Of a stretch of 9,941 nt of DNA, positions 1 to 6,206 are shown in pieces. This stretch comes from Cyclobacteriaceae bacterium (GTDB lineage: Bacteria > Bacteroidota > Bacteroidia > Cytophagales > Cyclobacteriaceae): the NCBI GenBank assembly GCA_015492915.1, contig WGED01000252.1:1-9941 (forward strand). Reading direction: 5' to 3'. Below the pieces are notes generated by a model that worked only from the letters and a program-made list of their open reading frames with translations, was not told the DNA's origin and did no database searches. A program made the position numbers and the translations under genes. How positions within the stretch are numbered: the stretch's first letter is position 1; each line of letters begins with the position of its first letter.

Positions 1-1
1 G

Positions 2-169
2 CGCTTTGAGCGTTTCCTTTATTATTACCCGAATTATTCGGGTCAAAATAACATATTTCCCGGCCTCCAGCGGGGCTATGTGTGCAAGCAGTACCGGGAC
101 CTCCCAAAGGAAAACGAGGTTATTTATGAAAAAATAGCGATTTTCTCATGGCAATCGTGCCCCTGTTGA
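2..169 (+). CDS. C-terminal end of an unidentified protein (5' end outside the window)
   Basis: A reading frame is open from the left edge for 55 codons and ends in TGA at 167-169, directly abutting the stop codon of the leftward operon (170-172). The peptide begins RFERFLYYYPNYSGQ and ends IFSWQSCPC; it is rich in Tyr, Asn and Lys and looks like ordinary protein. The opposite strand has no competing long frame here. Tail-to-tail convergence with the operon is a sensible gene arrangement. I do not recognise the family and assign no function. It could be a chance open frame, since 55 codons is short. Confidence 0.45.
   Translation, partial: RFERFLYYYPNYSGQNNIFPGLQRGYVCKQYRDLPKENEVIYEKIAIFSWQSCPC
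27..43. repeat. 17-base perfect palindrome (hairpin)
   Basis: ACCCGAATTATTCGGGT reads as two 8-base complementary arms around a single central base. It lies about 130 bases downstream of the operon's last stop codon, so it could slow or end leftward transcription, but no T-run follows on the minus strand. It also lies inside the probable plus-strand coding frame, so it may be incidental. Confidence 0.3.
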
Positions 170-664
170 TCACACCTCCTTTTCGAGCAATCGCCTCCTT
201 GTGTAAGCGATCAACCCGCCGGCCTCAATGATTTTCTGCCTGGTCTTGGAATGCGGAATAATTTCAAATTCCTTATGCTGCGTCCTGTTGATAACCTTTC
301 CATCTGTGATCTCAAGTTCATCCCCGGGTTCGGCATCGATATCGGGACAAATAATAATACGTAAGCCGAGGTTGACACTGTTCTGATAAAAAATCCGTGC
401 AAAGCTTTTTGCTATGATCACCAGTTCGTGTCCTTTCAATGTGGACACCGCTTGCTCACGCGATGAGCCCGTGCCAAAATTTTTCCCTGCTACGATGATA
501 CTGCCTTCAGGCACCTTGCTGCCGGTCAGTATTTTGTTTAATTCTTTAATGTCGTCAAATGCGTACTGCGGCGTTTCATCCGGCAAAACAGTAGCCATGT
601 ATCTGCCGGGATAGATAATGTCGGTAGAGATATCATCTCCGAATTTATAGATAACTTTTGCCAT
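170..664 (-). CDS. leuD: 3-isopropylmalate dehydratase/homoaconitase-type small subunit
   Basis: This 164-residue swivel-domain subunit pairs with the large subunit encoded just upstream to form a cytoplasmic [4Fe-4S] hydro-lyase that shifts a hydroxyl between adjacent carbons of a 2- or 3-hydroxy acid. Visible marks are the N-terminal KFGDDISTD stretch (7-15), the IIYPGRY segment (16-22) and the GKNFGTGSSREQA signature near residues 60-72. Its length fits the short, archaeal-type LeuD2 class rather than the roughly 200-residue proteobacterial LeuD. The ATG is preceded by a good AGGAGA Shine-Dalgarno that lies inside the end of the large-subunit gene; one base separates TAA and ATG, implying translational coupling. 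The specificity loop reads YMAT (22-25), unlike the loops I recall for isopropylmalate isomerase or homoaconitase, so the substrate is open. The family call is firm; the leuD symbol marks family, not proven leucine synthesis. Confidence 0.9.
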   Translation of the reverse strand: MAKVIYKFGDDISTDIIYPGRYMATVLPDETPQYAFDDIKELNKILTGSKVPEGSIIVAGKNFGTGSSREQAVSTLKGHELVIIAKSFARIFYQNSVNLGLRIIICPDIDAEPGDELEITDGKVINRTQHKEFEIIPHSKTRQKIIEAGGLIAYTRRRLLEKEV

Positions 665-665
665 T

Positions 666-1955
666 TTATTTCTCCTCGTTTGGTTTTGTAATAACTCCTG
701 TCAATGCACTTGCTGCTGCCACTGCCGGTGAGCAGAGATAAACCTCGGAATCAGGATTGCCCATCCTGCCTTTGAAGTTCCTGTTGGTGGTGGATAGCGC
801 ACGCTCACCGTCACCCAAAGCGCCCTGATGGATTCCGAGACAGGGTCCGCATCCCGGATTTGCAATGACGGCTCCCGCCTCCATCAGATCCATCAGATAG
901 CCTTTTTCCATGGCTTCCCGATATATCCTGCCGGATGCCGGGAACACCAGCAAACGAACGCCATCCGCTATTTTTTTACCTTTTACGATATCGGCAGCAA
1001 CTTTAATATCATCAAGCCGGCCGTTGGTACATGAACCGATGACAATCTGATCGACCTTTAATCCGCTAATCCCGTCAATTGATGTGACATTGTCAACCGC
1101 ATGTGGCCTCGCAATCTGTGGTTCAAGTGCCGAAACATCAATGTCAATGACATGGTCGTATTTCGCATCTTCATCCGGAAGCACCAATTCAATGTCGTCC
1201 GTGACGCCTGCGATATTGCGCAAGTAATTGATCGTTTCTTCATCAGGAGGCACAATGCCTGCCGTTGCCCCTGCTTCTACGGCCATGTTGCAAATGGTAA
1301 GCCTGCCTGATGTCGGCATATTTTTTATCGCATCACCATGAAATTCAAATACTTTGTAATTGGCACCCTTATTCGTGACAAGGCCGATCAGGTGAAGGAT
1401 CAGGTCTTTGGGATAGACATTTTTCCTGAATTGTCCATGAGCTAATACCTTTATTGTGGCCGGAACGGGCACATTCAGTACCGTACCCAAGACCCACACA
1501 GATGCCATCTCCGTGGCCCCGATGCCAAAGGCAAAAGCGCCGAGTGCGCCATGGCTCGTTGTATGACTGTCAGTCCCCACAACGACAGTGCCAGGTCGTA
1601 CATAGCCATATTCAGGAAGAATCTGATGACAGATACCCATCTTGTCCCCCCGGATATCATGAAATTTCATGATGCCCTGTTCCCGGACAAAAGCGCGTAT
1701 CAGCTTCTGATTCGTAGCTGTCTTGGCGCTTTCTGCCGGGACACGATGGTCGAAAATTATGGCGATTTTCGAGGAGTCCCAGATCTTCGGCTCGAGGTTG
1801 GCGCCCTTGTAAATTTCATAAAATTGATTCATCACCAGGGCGGCATTTTCATGTGACATCGCAAGCGATACGGCAGGCTCTACGATATCTCCCACTTCAA
1901 CTTTATCCCTGCCGGATGCCTTTGCGAGAATCTTTTGCACTAGTGTTTGTCCCAT
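666..1955 (-). CDS. leuC: 3-isopropylmalate dehydratase/homoaconitase-type large subunit
   Basis: This 429-residue aconitase-superfamily subunit carries the [4Fe-4S] cluster and most of the active site. The three cluster cysteines are visible: C309 in GSCTNGR, and C369 and C372 in NPGCGPCLG. Other marks are GTDSHTTSHG (127-136), FGIGATEM (143-150), FPASGR (338-343) and NRNFKGRMG (391-399). Length and pairing with a separate short small subunit fit the LeuC2/homoaconitase group. The enzyme would hydrate or isomerise an unsaturated or hydroxy di- or tricarboxylate, such as citraconate/citramalate/3-methylmalate, isopropylmalate or an aconitate. It sits between the CoA-transferase gene (11-base gap upstream) and the small subunit. 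No feature looks degenerate. Exact substrate cannot be read from sequence; the neighbours (no isopropylmalate synthase, but an acyl-CoA lyase) argue against plain leucine synthesis. Confidence 0.92.
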   Translation of the reverse strand: MGQTLVQKILAKASGRDKVEVGDIVEPAVSLAMSHENAALVMNQFYEIYKGANLEPKIWDSSKIAIIFDHRVPAESAKTATNQKLIRAFVREQGIMKFHDIRGDKMGICHQILPEYGYVRPGTVVVGTDSHTTSHGALGAFAFGIGATEMASVWVLGTVLNVPVPATIKVLAHGQFRKNVYPKDLILHLIGLVTNKGANYKVFEFHGDAIKNMPTSGRLTICNMAVEAGATAGIVPPDEETINYLRNIAGVTDDIELVLPDEDAKYDHVIDIDVSALEPQIARPHAVDNVTSIDGISGLKVDQIVIGSCTNGRLDDIKVAADIVKGKKIADGVRLLVFPASGRIYREAMEKGYLMDLMEAGAVIANPGCGPCLGIHQGALGDGERALSTTNRNFKGRMGNPDSEVYLCSPAVAAASALTGVITKPNEEK

Positions 1956-1966
1956 AGCTTTTTCTT

Positions 1967-3163
1967 TTAAATGATTCCTTCTTCTCTGAGATTCAAAATT
2001 TCCGCTTCCGGATATCCCAATTCTTTTAATATCCCATCAGTGTGTTGTGATAATACCGGTGGCGGCGATTCGACAAAACCGGGTGTTTTGTCAAATTTTG
2101 CCGTCATGTTAAATAATCTCAATGGACCGATTCCCGGCACATTCACTTCACTAAAAGTATTGCGATGCTCAACCTGCGGCTGCACCACAGCCTGGTCCAA
2201 CGATAAGATCGCACCTGATGGCACATCCCTTTTATTCAACTCCGTTACCCAGTAGTCTGTATTGTGCTGCACCAGTTTTTCTTCAAGAATCGGTGTGAGT
2301 TCATGCCTGTTTGCCTTGCGTGTGTCGCGTTCTTTGAAACGCAGATCTTCCTTCAACTCAGGCATACCAAGTACTTCCGTCACAGCTTCCCATTGTTCCT
2401 GCTTATTGGCCGCGATATTGATATAGCCATCCCTGGTCCTGAATGCTCCCGATGGTGCCGCTGTAAAATTATCATTACCCATCAGTTGCGGTTGCTGGCC
2501 TCCGATCATCAGGTTGGCGACTACCCACCCCATAAACGGCATAATAGAATCAAGCAAGGCAATATCGATAAATTGCCCTTCCCCCGTGCGCTGTTTGTGA
2601 AATAATCCCGCCATGATGGCAAACGCGGCATTGATACCTCCTACCGTATCACAAACAGGGAAACCGGTTCGCAGCGGGTTCAAATCTTTGGTGCCGTTGA
2701 TGGCCATCACACCGCTCAGCCCTTGTATAATCTGATCGTATGCAGGTTTTCTTGCATCCGGGCCTGTCTGACCGAAACCGGAAATGGCGCAATACACAAG
2801 CCCCGGATTTATTTTTCGTAAAATTTCATATCCGATACCAAGCCTGTCCATAACACCGGGACGAAAATTTTCAACCACCACATCTGCAGTGGCGGCAAGC
2901 TTCTTGAAAATTTCCTTTGCCTCATCTTTTTTCAGATTAAGGGTCAGGGATTTTTTATTGGCGTTTTGAGCGAGGAAACTTGTCCCCATGAGTTTTTGAT
3001 TATATTCGGGTACACATCCGAGCTTACGGGCGAGGTCTCCCCCCTTCGGGTTCTCCACTTTGATCACTTCGGCGCCCAGCCATGCAAGATGAAGCGTTGA
3101 GAACGGCCCTGAAAGCACATTTGTCAGATCGAGTACCCTTATACCATTTAATAGTTTTTTCAT
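1967..3163 (-). CDS. Class III (CaiB/BaiF family) CoA-transferase
   Basis: This 398-residue cytoplasmic enzyme moves CoA from a donor such as succinyl-CoA or acetyl-CoA to a free carboxylic acid. The family start is clear: VLDLTNVLSGPFST (10-23), then LGAEVIKVENPKGGD (29-43). The expected catalytic aspartate, which forms the anhydride and CoA-thioester intermediates, is D172 in the GFPVCDTVGG stretch. RTGEGQFIDIALLDS (192-206) and the glycine-rich GGQQPQLMGN (221-230) follow. Length is typical. The start ATG follows the upstream stop by 20 bases and has no obvious Shine-Dalgarno. In this operon the likely job is to activate the hydroxy-acid cleaved by the neighbouring lyase; a known precedent is the transferase/lyase pair for (R)-citramalate in Chloroflexus. 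Substrate specificity in this family is not predictable from motifs alone. Confidence 0.9.
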   Translation of the reverse strand: MKKLLNGIRVLDLTNVLSGPFSTLHLAWLGAEVIKVENPKGGDLARKLGCVPEYNQKLMGTSFLAQNANKKSLTLNLKKDEAKEIFKKLAATADVVVENFRPGVMDRLGIGYEILRKINPGLVYCAISGFGQTGPDARKPAYDQIIQGLSGVMAINGTKDLNPLRTGFPVCDTVGGINAAFAIMAGLFHKQRTGEGQFIDIALLDSIMPFMGWVVANLMIGGQQPQLMGNDNFTAAPSGAFRTRDGYINIAANKQEQWEAVTEVLGMPELKEDLRFKERDTRKANRHELTPILEEKLVQHNTDYWVTELNKRDVPSGAILSLDQAVVQPQVEHRNTFSEVNVPGIGPLRLFNMTAKFDKTPGFVESPPPVLSQHTDGILKELGYPEAEILNLREEGII

Positions 3164-3183
3164 GGATTTTAATATCTGTAGAT

Positions 3184-4095
3184 TCAGGATGGAACGTTTT
3201 TATAAATTTTCCCGGGCAATTCCCTGTTCAGAAAATCCGACATGAAATTGGCAGCCTTGACGATCTCTTTCAGGTGAATATCTTCCCTAAGCCCATTCTG
3301 TCGAAGCTCATAAACGAGGTCTTCCGTCGGCACATTGCCTGATGGTGATTTGGTAAACGGACAGCCACCGAGACCACCGAATGCTGTCTCAATGTATCTC
3401 ACCCCGGTATTTACGGCAGATTCAATGTTTTTCATGCCATATCCATAGGTGTCATGGAAATGACAGGCTGCCTCAATGGTGTTGTCCATTTCGAAAATCC
3501 TTGCAAACATCCTTTCAACCTGATCGGGCTTTGCATGTCCGGCAGTATCTGCCAGACTTATATTTTTAAGCCCTGCATTCAGATATTCCTCAACAATGGT
3601 ATAAACCCTGTTTTCATCTATCTCACCCTCATAACCACAACCGAATGCGGACTGCACCGACGCCTGAACCTTCTTACCTTCGGCAAGGGCATCCAGCGCC
3701 ATCGGAATTATGCCCTTAAGCGCTTCACCGGTTGATTTTCCCGTGTTTTTCATTGAATGGGTTTCACTGGCAGAAACGCCCATGCAAAACATTTCAACAT
3801 TCACTTTCAGGCCGCGTTCCAATCCCCGGCGATTGAGCGCCAATGCCGACAGTATAGTCTTTTGAGGCTTGATGCCTGATTCCCATATCGCAGTAAACAA
3901 TTCATCGGTATCAGTCATCTGCGGCATCAGTTTAGGGTGAACAAAAGATCCGACCTGGATGATGTCCACCCCCGACTGCATCAGCCACCTTAGCAGCCTT
4001 ATCTTGTCAGCAAACGGCAGGAGTCTGGATTCCATTTGTAATCCATCCCGCATGCCCACTTCATGAATAATAACTTTTTCCCAATTTGGATCCAT
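3184..4095 (-). CDS. HMG-CoA-lyase-like acyl-CoA lyase (possible citramalyl-CoA or related lyase)
   Basis: This 303-residue TIM-barrel enzyme of the HMG-CoA lyase/DRE-TIM family would cleave a 3-hydroxy-acyl-CoA into acetyl-CoA plus a keto acid. Seen in order: HEVGMRDGLQ (11-20, with catalytic-site R16 and D17), SFVHPKLMPQM (50-60), LADTAG (181-186), the metal-binding HFHDTYG (212-218) and the catalytic-loop GGLGGCPF with C245, followed by SGN and TEDLVY. All principal catalytic and metal residues of HMG-CoA lyase are present, so it should be active. One position differs: where human HMG-CoA lyase has Glu72, this protein has Q47. It starts six bases after the dehydrogenase stop codon. Family members act on HMG-CoA or (R)-citramalyl-CoA; the coupled LeuCD-type enzyme makes a citramalate-like substrate attractive. 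Specificity is inference. Confidence 0.88.
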   Translation of the reverse strand: MDPNWEKVIIHEVGMRDGLQMESRLLPFADKIRLLRWLMQSGVDIIQVGSFVHPKLMPQMTDTDELFTAIWESGIKPQKTILSALALNRRGLERGLKVNVEMFCMGVSASETHSMKNTGKSTGEALKGIIPMALDALAEGKKVQASVQSAFGCGYEGEIDENRVYTIVEEYLNAGLKNISLADTAGHAKPDQVERMFARIFEMDNTIEAACHFHDTYGYGMKNIESAVNTGVRYIETAFGGLGGCPFTKSPSGNVPTEDLVYELRQNGLREDIHLKEIVKAANFMSDFLNRELPGKIYKNVPS

Positions 4096-4101
4096 CGTTT
4101 A

Positions 4102-5238
4102 TCAGAGTTTCGCAGCAATGGCTTCTGCCAGCTCAATGGTCGTGTTGCTGCCACCCATATCATATGTCCTCACAATGCCTTCGGCTATCACATCAGCCAC
4201 AGCTTTTTCGAGTTTTTCGCCCATTGCTGTTTCACCCAGCCAGTCGAGCATCATCTTTGCCGCCAGGATTGTTGCGATCGGGTTTACTTTATACAACCCT
4301 GTATATTTCGGGGCCGAACCGTGGGAAGGTTCGAATACAGCGAGTTTCTCACCAATATTGCCGCTGCATCCGAATCCGAGGCCTCCCACCATCTGTGCAG
4401 ACAGGTCTGAAATAATATCACCGTAGAGATTCGGGGCGACAAGTACTTCATAATTCTCGGGATTCTTCAGGAGCCACATGGTCATGGCGTCCACATTAGC
4501 AGCGTCAAAAGTAATTTCCGGATAATCATTTGCTACCTCTTTTGCAATATCGAGAAACATACCATCAGTAGCACGCACGACATTGGCTTTATGGACCACA
4601 GTAACTTTCTTTCTCCCGGATTTCTTTGCATAGGCAAATGCCGCTCGGATAATACGTTCCGAACCATGCCTCGTATTCACTTTACATGAAATCGCAAACT
4701 CCTCACCACTCAGATCGGCAAATTTGCTGAACGGCTTGTTCAGCTTTTTCAAAAGGTCAATGAGTTTTTCGGGCACGGGACTGAACTCCACACCAGCATA
4801 AAGGTCTTCCGTATTTTCTCTGAAAACGACAATATCAATATCATCTCTGTAGTTGAGCGGATTGCCTGGATAGGCTTTACACGGCCGAAGGCAAGTATAC
4901 AAATCAAACAACTGACGCATGCGCACGATCGGTGACCGGTAGATCAATCCCTTCCCCTTTAATTCAGGAACCAGTTCTTCTTCCGCCTGCCTCACAGGCT
5001 TGGAGGTGATGGCTCCGAACATCGCTGCATCAACCCCGCCGAGCAAATCAATGGTCCTTTGCGGCAGGGCATCTCCTTCCGTACGCCAGAATTCCCAGCC
5101 TATATCGCCATGGATATATTCAGCGTCAAAATTAAGTTGATCCAAAACGATCTTTGCCGCTTCGAGCACTTCAATGCCAACGCCGTCGCCCGGCAGCCAC
5201 GCAATTCTGTAGTGTGATTCTTTTTGGGTGTTTGTCAT
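4102..5238 (-). CDS. NADP-type isocitrate/isopropylmalate/homoisocitrate-family dehydrogenase
   Basis: This 378-residue beta-decarboxylating dehydrogenase oxidises a 2-hydroxy-3-carboxy acid to a 2-oxoacid plus CO2. Seen in order: LPGDGVGIE (15-23), the substrate loop RSPIVRMRQ (101-109) with R108, then LRP R118, FRENTEDLYAGVE with R140 and Y147, the catalytic lysine K217 in VVHKANV, and the metal aspartates D274 and D278 in NLYGDIISD. At the coenzyme site HGSAPKY places K311 and Y312 where E. coli isocitrate dehydrogenase has the NADP-binding Lys-Tyr, while NAD-dependent isopropylmalate dehydrogenases have Asp there. NADP use is therefore inferred. The SPIV loop recalls homoisocitrate dehydrogenase; the asparagine that isocitrate dehydrogenase uses in this loop (N115 in E. 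coli) is isoleucine here. It is the first gene of the operon. Isocitrate, 3-methylmalate or homoisocitrate-like substrates are possible. Confidence 0.9.
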   Translation of the reverse strand: MTNTQKESHYRIAWLPGDGVGIEVLEAAKIVLDQLNFDAEYIHGDIGWEFWRTEGDALPQRTIDLLGGVDAAMFGAITSKPVRQAEEELVPELKGKGLIYRSPIVRMRQLFDLYTCLRPCKAYPGNPLNYRDDIDIVVFRENTEDLYAGVEFSPVPEKLIDLLKKLNKPFSKFADLSGEEFAISCKVNTRHGSERIIRAAFAYAKKSGRKKVTVVHKANVVRATDGMFLDIAKEVANDYPEITFDAANVDAMTMWLLKNPENYEVLVAPNLYGDIISDLSAQMVGGLGFGCSGNIGEKLAVFEPSHGSAPKYTGLYKVNPIATILAAKMMLDWLGETAMGEKLEKAVADVIAEGIVRTYDMGGSNTTIELAEAIAAKL

Positions 5239-5326
5239 AATCTTGTCTGTTCAAATGGTTAAAAAATCGAAATCACTGCCTTTACAAATTACAAAGAAAA
5301 GATAGGTAAATGAAACGAAAATGATG

Positions 5327-5343
5327 TTATAACTATCTTATAA
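5327..5343. promoter_or_regulatory. Candidate operator: TTATAA inverted repeat
   Basis: TTATAA, CTATC, TTATAA forms a symmetric site about 90 bases upstream of the dehydrogenase start codon. The position suits a repressor or activator site for the operon, or part of its promoter. The half-sites are AT-rich, so chance is a real alternative. Confidence 0.25.
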
Positions 5344-5432
5344 TGAGAAAGAAACGCTTATTAAAGCAGACGGATTTTTTGACAGAAACCCGGGTTGCAA
5401 AATTTAATAAAGTTGAGGACCCCCCTCTCAGG

Positions 5433-5469
5433 AATTCCTATGGAAAAACAGCCATTTTCCCATAGAATT
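5433..5469. repeat. Imperfect inverted repeat with 15-base arms
   Basis: The left arm AATTCCTATGGAAAA (5433-5447) and the reverse complement of the right arm (5455-5469), AATTCTATGGGAAAA, match apart from one bulged base on each side, giving a stem around a seven-base loop. No T-run follows on the minus strand, so it is not an obvious terminator for the gene ending at 5623. A structured RNA, a regulatory site or a remnant of a small mobile repeat are possible. Confidence 0.4.
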
Positions 5470-5574
5470 AATTGACGAATCAATACGTAGATTTAATGAA
5501 AAAAAATTAGTCCATGAGCCAAAATCACTGCATTTTTTTCTTCTGTCCAGCTAATATCTGCCACCACAAAGATT

Positions 5575-5619
5575 TAATGATGAGCACACACAAAGACAAA
5601 AACACCAGGCTCATGATTA
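5575..5619 (-). terminator. Hairpin just after the DUF3592-like gene, possible terminator
   Basis: TAATGATGAGC (5575-5585) pairs with GCTCATGATTA (5609-5619) with one mismatch around a 23-base loop. On the minus strand it starts three bases after the TAA at 5623-5625. The position fits a transcription end, but the loop is long and the bases following it on the minus strand (AATCTTTG) form only a short T-run. Confidence 0.35.
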
Positions 5620-5622
5620 CAT

Positions 5623-6000
5623 TTACCACTCCGGTGGCAGTTTGGTCGCCTGCCACTCGTTGGTGATCTTGCCTGTAGATTTATTTACTGAAACTTCAAG
5701 GTTATCACCTTCATAATATACTTTCTGAGTGTCGGCCATAAAATCAAGGGTGTCTTTATTGATTTTACCGTAGTATTCATATTCCACAACGGGAATAAAC
5801 AATGCATACTCATAGGTTTCATATTCATCATCTTCTTCAGCCACTCCCTCAACAATCCCGATAATTCCGGCATCGATCATTTCATAGTCATCGCTCCAAT
5901 ATTCAATAAATATTGTATTAATTCCTTGTCTGAGGCTTATATAGGTTAAGAACAGCAACACGGCCAGTGTCGGCAACAAACATCCCGCTTTCTTGAACAT
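5623..6000 (-). CDS. Small membrane-anchored protein, DUF3592-like
   Basis: This 125-residue protein has one hydrophobic N-terminal segment (about 7-23, CLLPTLAVLLFLTYISL) after a short positive start (MFKK), so it should be anchored in the cytoplasmic membrane or secreted; there is no proper lipobox despite Cys7. The rest is acidic. The stretch PVVEYEYYGK (70-79) followed by YYEGDNLEVSVNKSTGKI (95-112) matches the shape of DUF3592 proteins, where a P-x-V-E-Y-x-x-x-G-K strand is followed by a G-D-x-V-x-V-x-Y/N turn. The family has no firm biochemical role. It is transcribed singly, divergently from the symporter gene. Function unknown. Confidence 0.75.
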   Translation of the reverse strand: MFKKAGCLLPTLAVLLFLTYISLRQGINTIFIEYWSDDYEMIDAGIIGIVEGVAEEDDEYETYEYALFIPVVEYEYYGKINKDTLDFMADTQKVYYEGDNLEVSVNKSTGKITNEWQATKLPPEW

Positions 6001-6206
6001 GATGATGGATTTCGGTTAATAATGATTCAGGCAGATGGAAATTCAAGGTTATAATAATTATTTTTTTTGGTTTTGACCTTCTAACTCCGTGAATAAAAGT
6101 TTACCGAAGAAAACAGCTTGTTCATCAAACCATCTATTATCCTATCCGGGTTCCATATGCCATGTTTCATTAATCCTGCGAATCTTTCTATTTTCGCATT
6201 TTCACT
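6001..6206. promoter_or_regulatory. Divergent intergenic region between the DUF3592-like gene and the symporter gene
   Basis: These 206 bases must carry the promoters for both divergent genes. The stretch 6047-6074 is very AT-rich, including a run of eight or more T. On the minus strand TAACCTTG (near 6046-6053) is one base from the Bacteroidota -7 consensus TAnnTTTG, but I see no matching -33 TTTG. Neither gene has a clear Shine-Dalgarno. Confidence 0.4.

Larger units (their letters stand above)
5239..5622. other. 384-base non-coding region upstream of the five-gene operon
   Basis: No coding frame of note occurs on either strand. The region must hold the promoter of the leftward operon and the 3' flank of the DUF3592-like gene. 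The bases just upstream of the operon start, read on the minus strand, include TAATTTG and a nearby CTTTG. These only approximate the Bacteroidota -7 element TAnnTTTG, and I cannot place a convincing promoter. Three inverted repeats, listed separately, fill much of the rest. An 11-base direct repeat, AGATTTAATGA, occurs twice (near 5488 and 5570). Confidence 0.6.

Noticed and set aside
1551..1856. 101-codon open frame on the plus strand
   Set aside because: Antisense shadow of the large-subunit gene with no protein features of its own.
170..5238. Calling the left operon a standard leucine biosynthesis operon
   Set aside because: There is no isopropylmalate synthase, the dehydrogenase has an NADP-type coenzyme site, and a CoA-transferase and acyl-CoA lyase sit inside the operon.
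5280..5300. Bacteroidota promoter from TAATTTG near the operon start
   Set aside because: Spacing inside the element is one base short of TAnnTTTG and no good -33 TTTG lies at the right distance, so it is not listed as a promoter.
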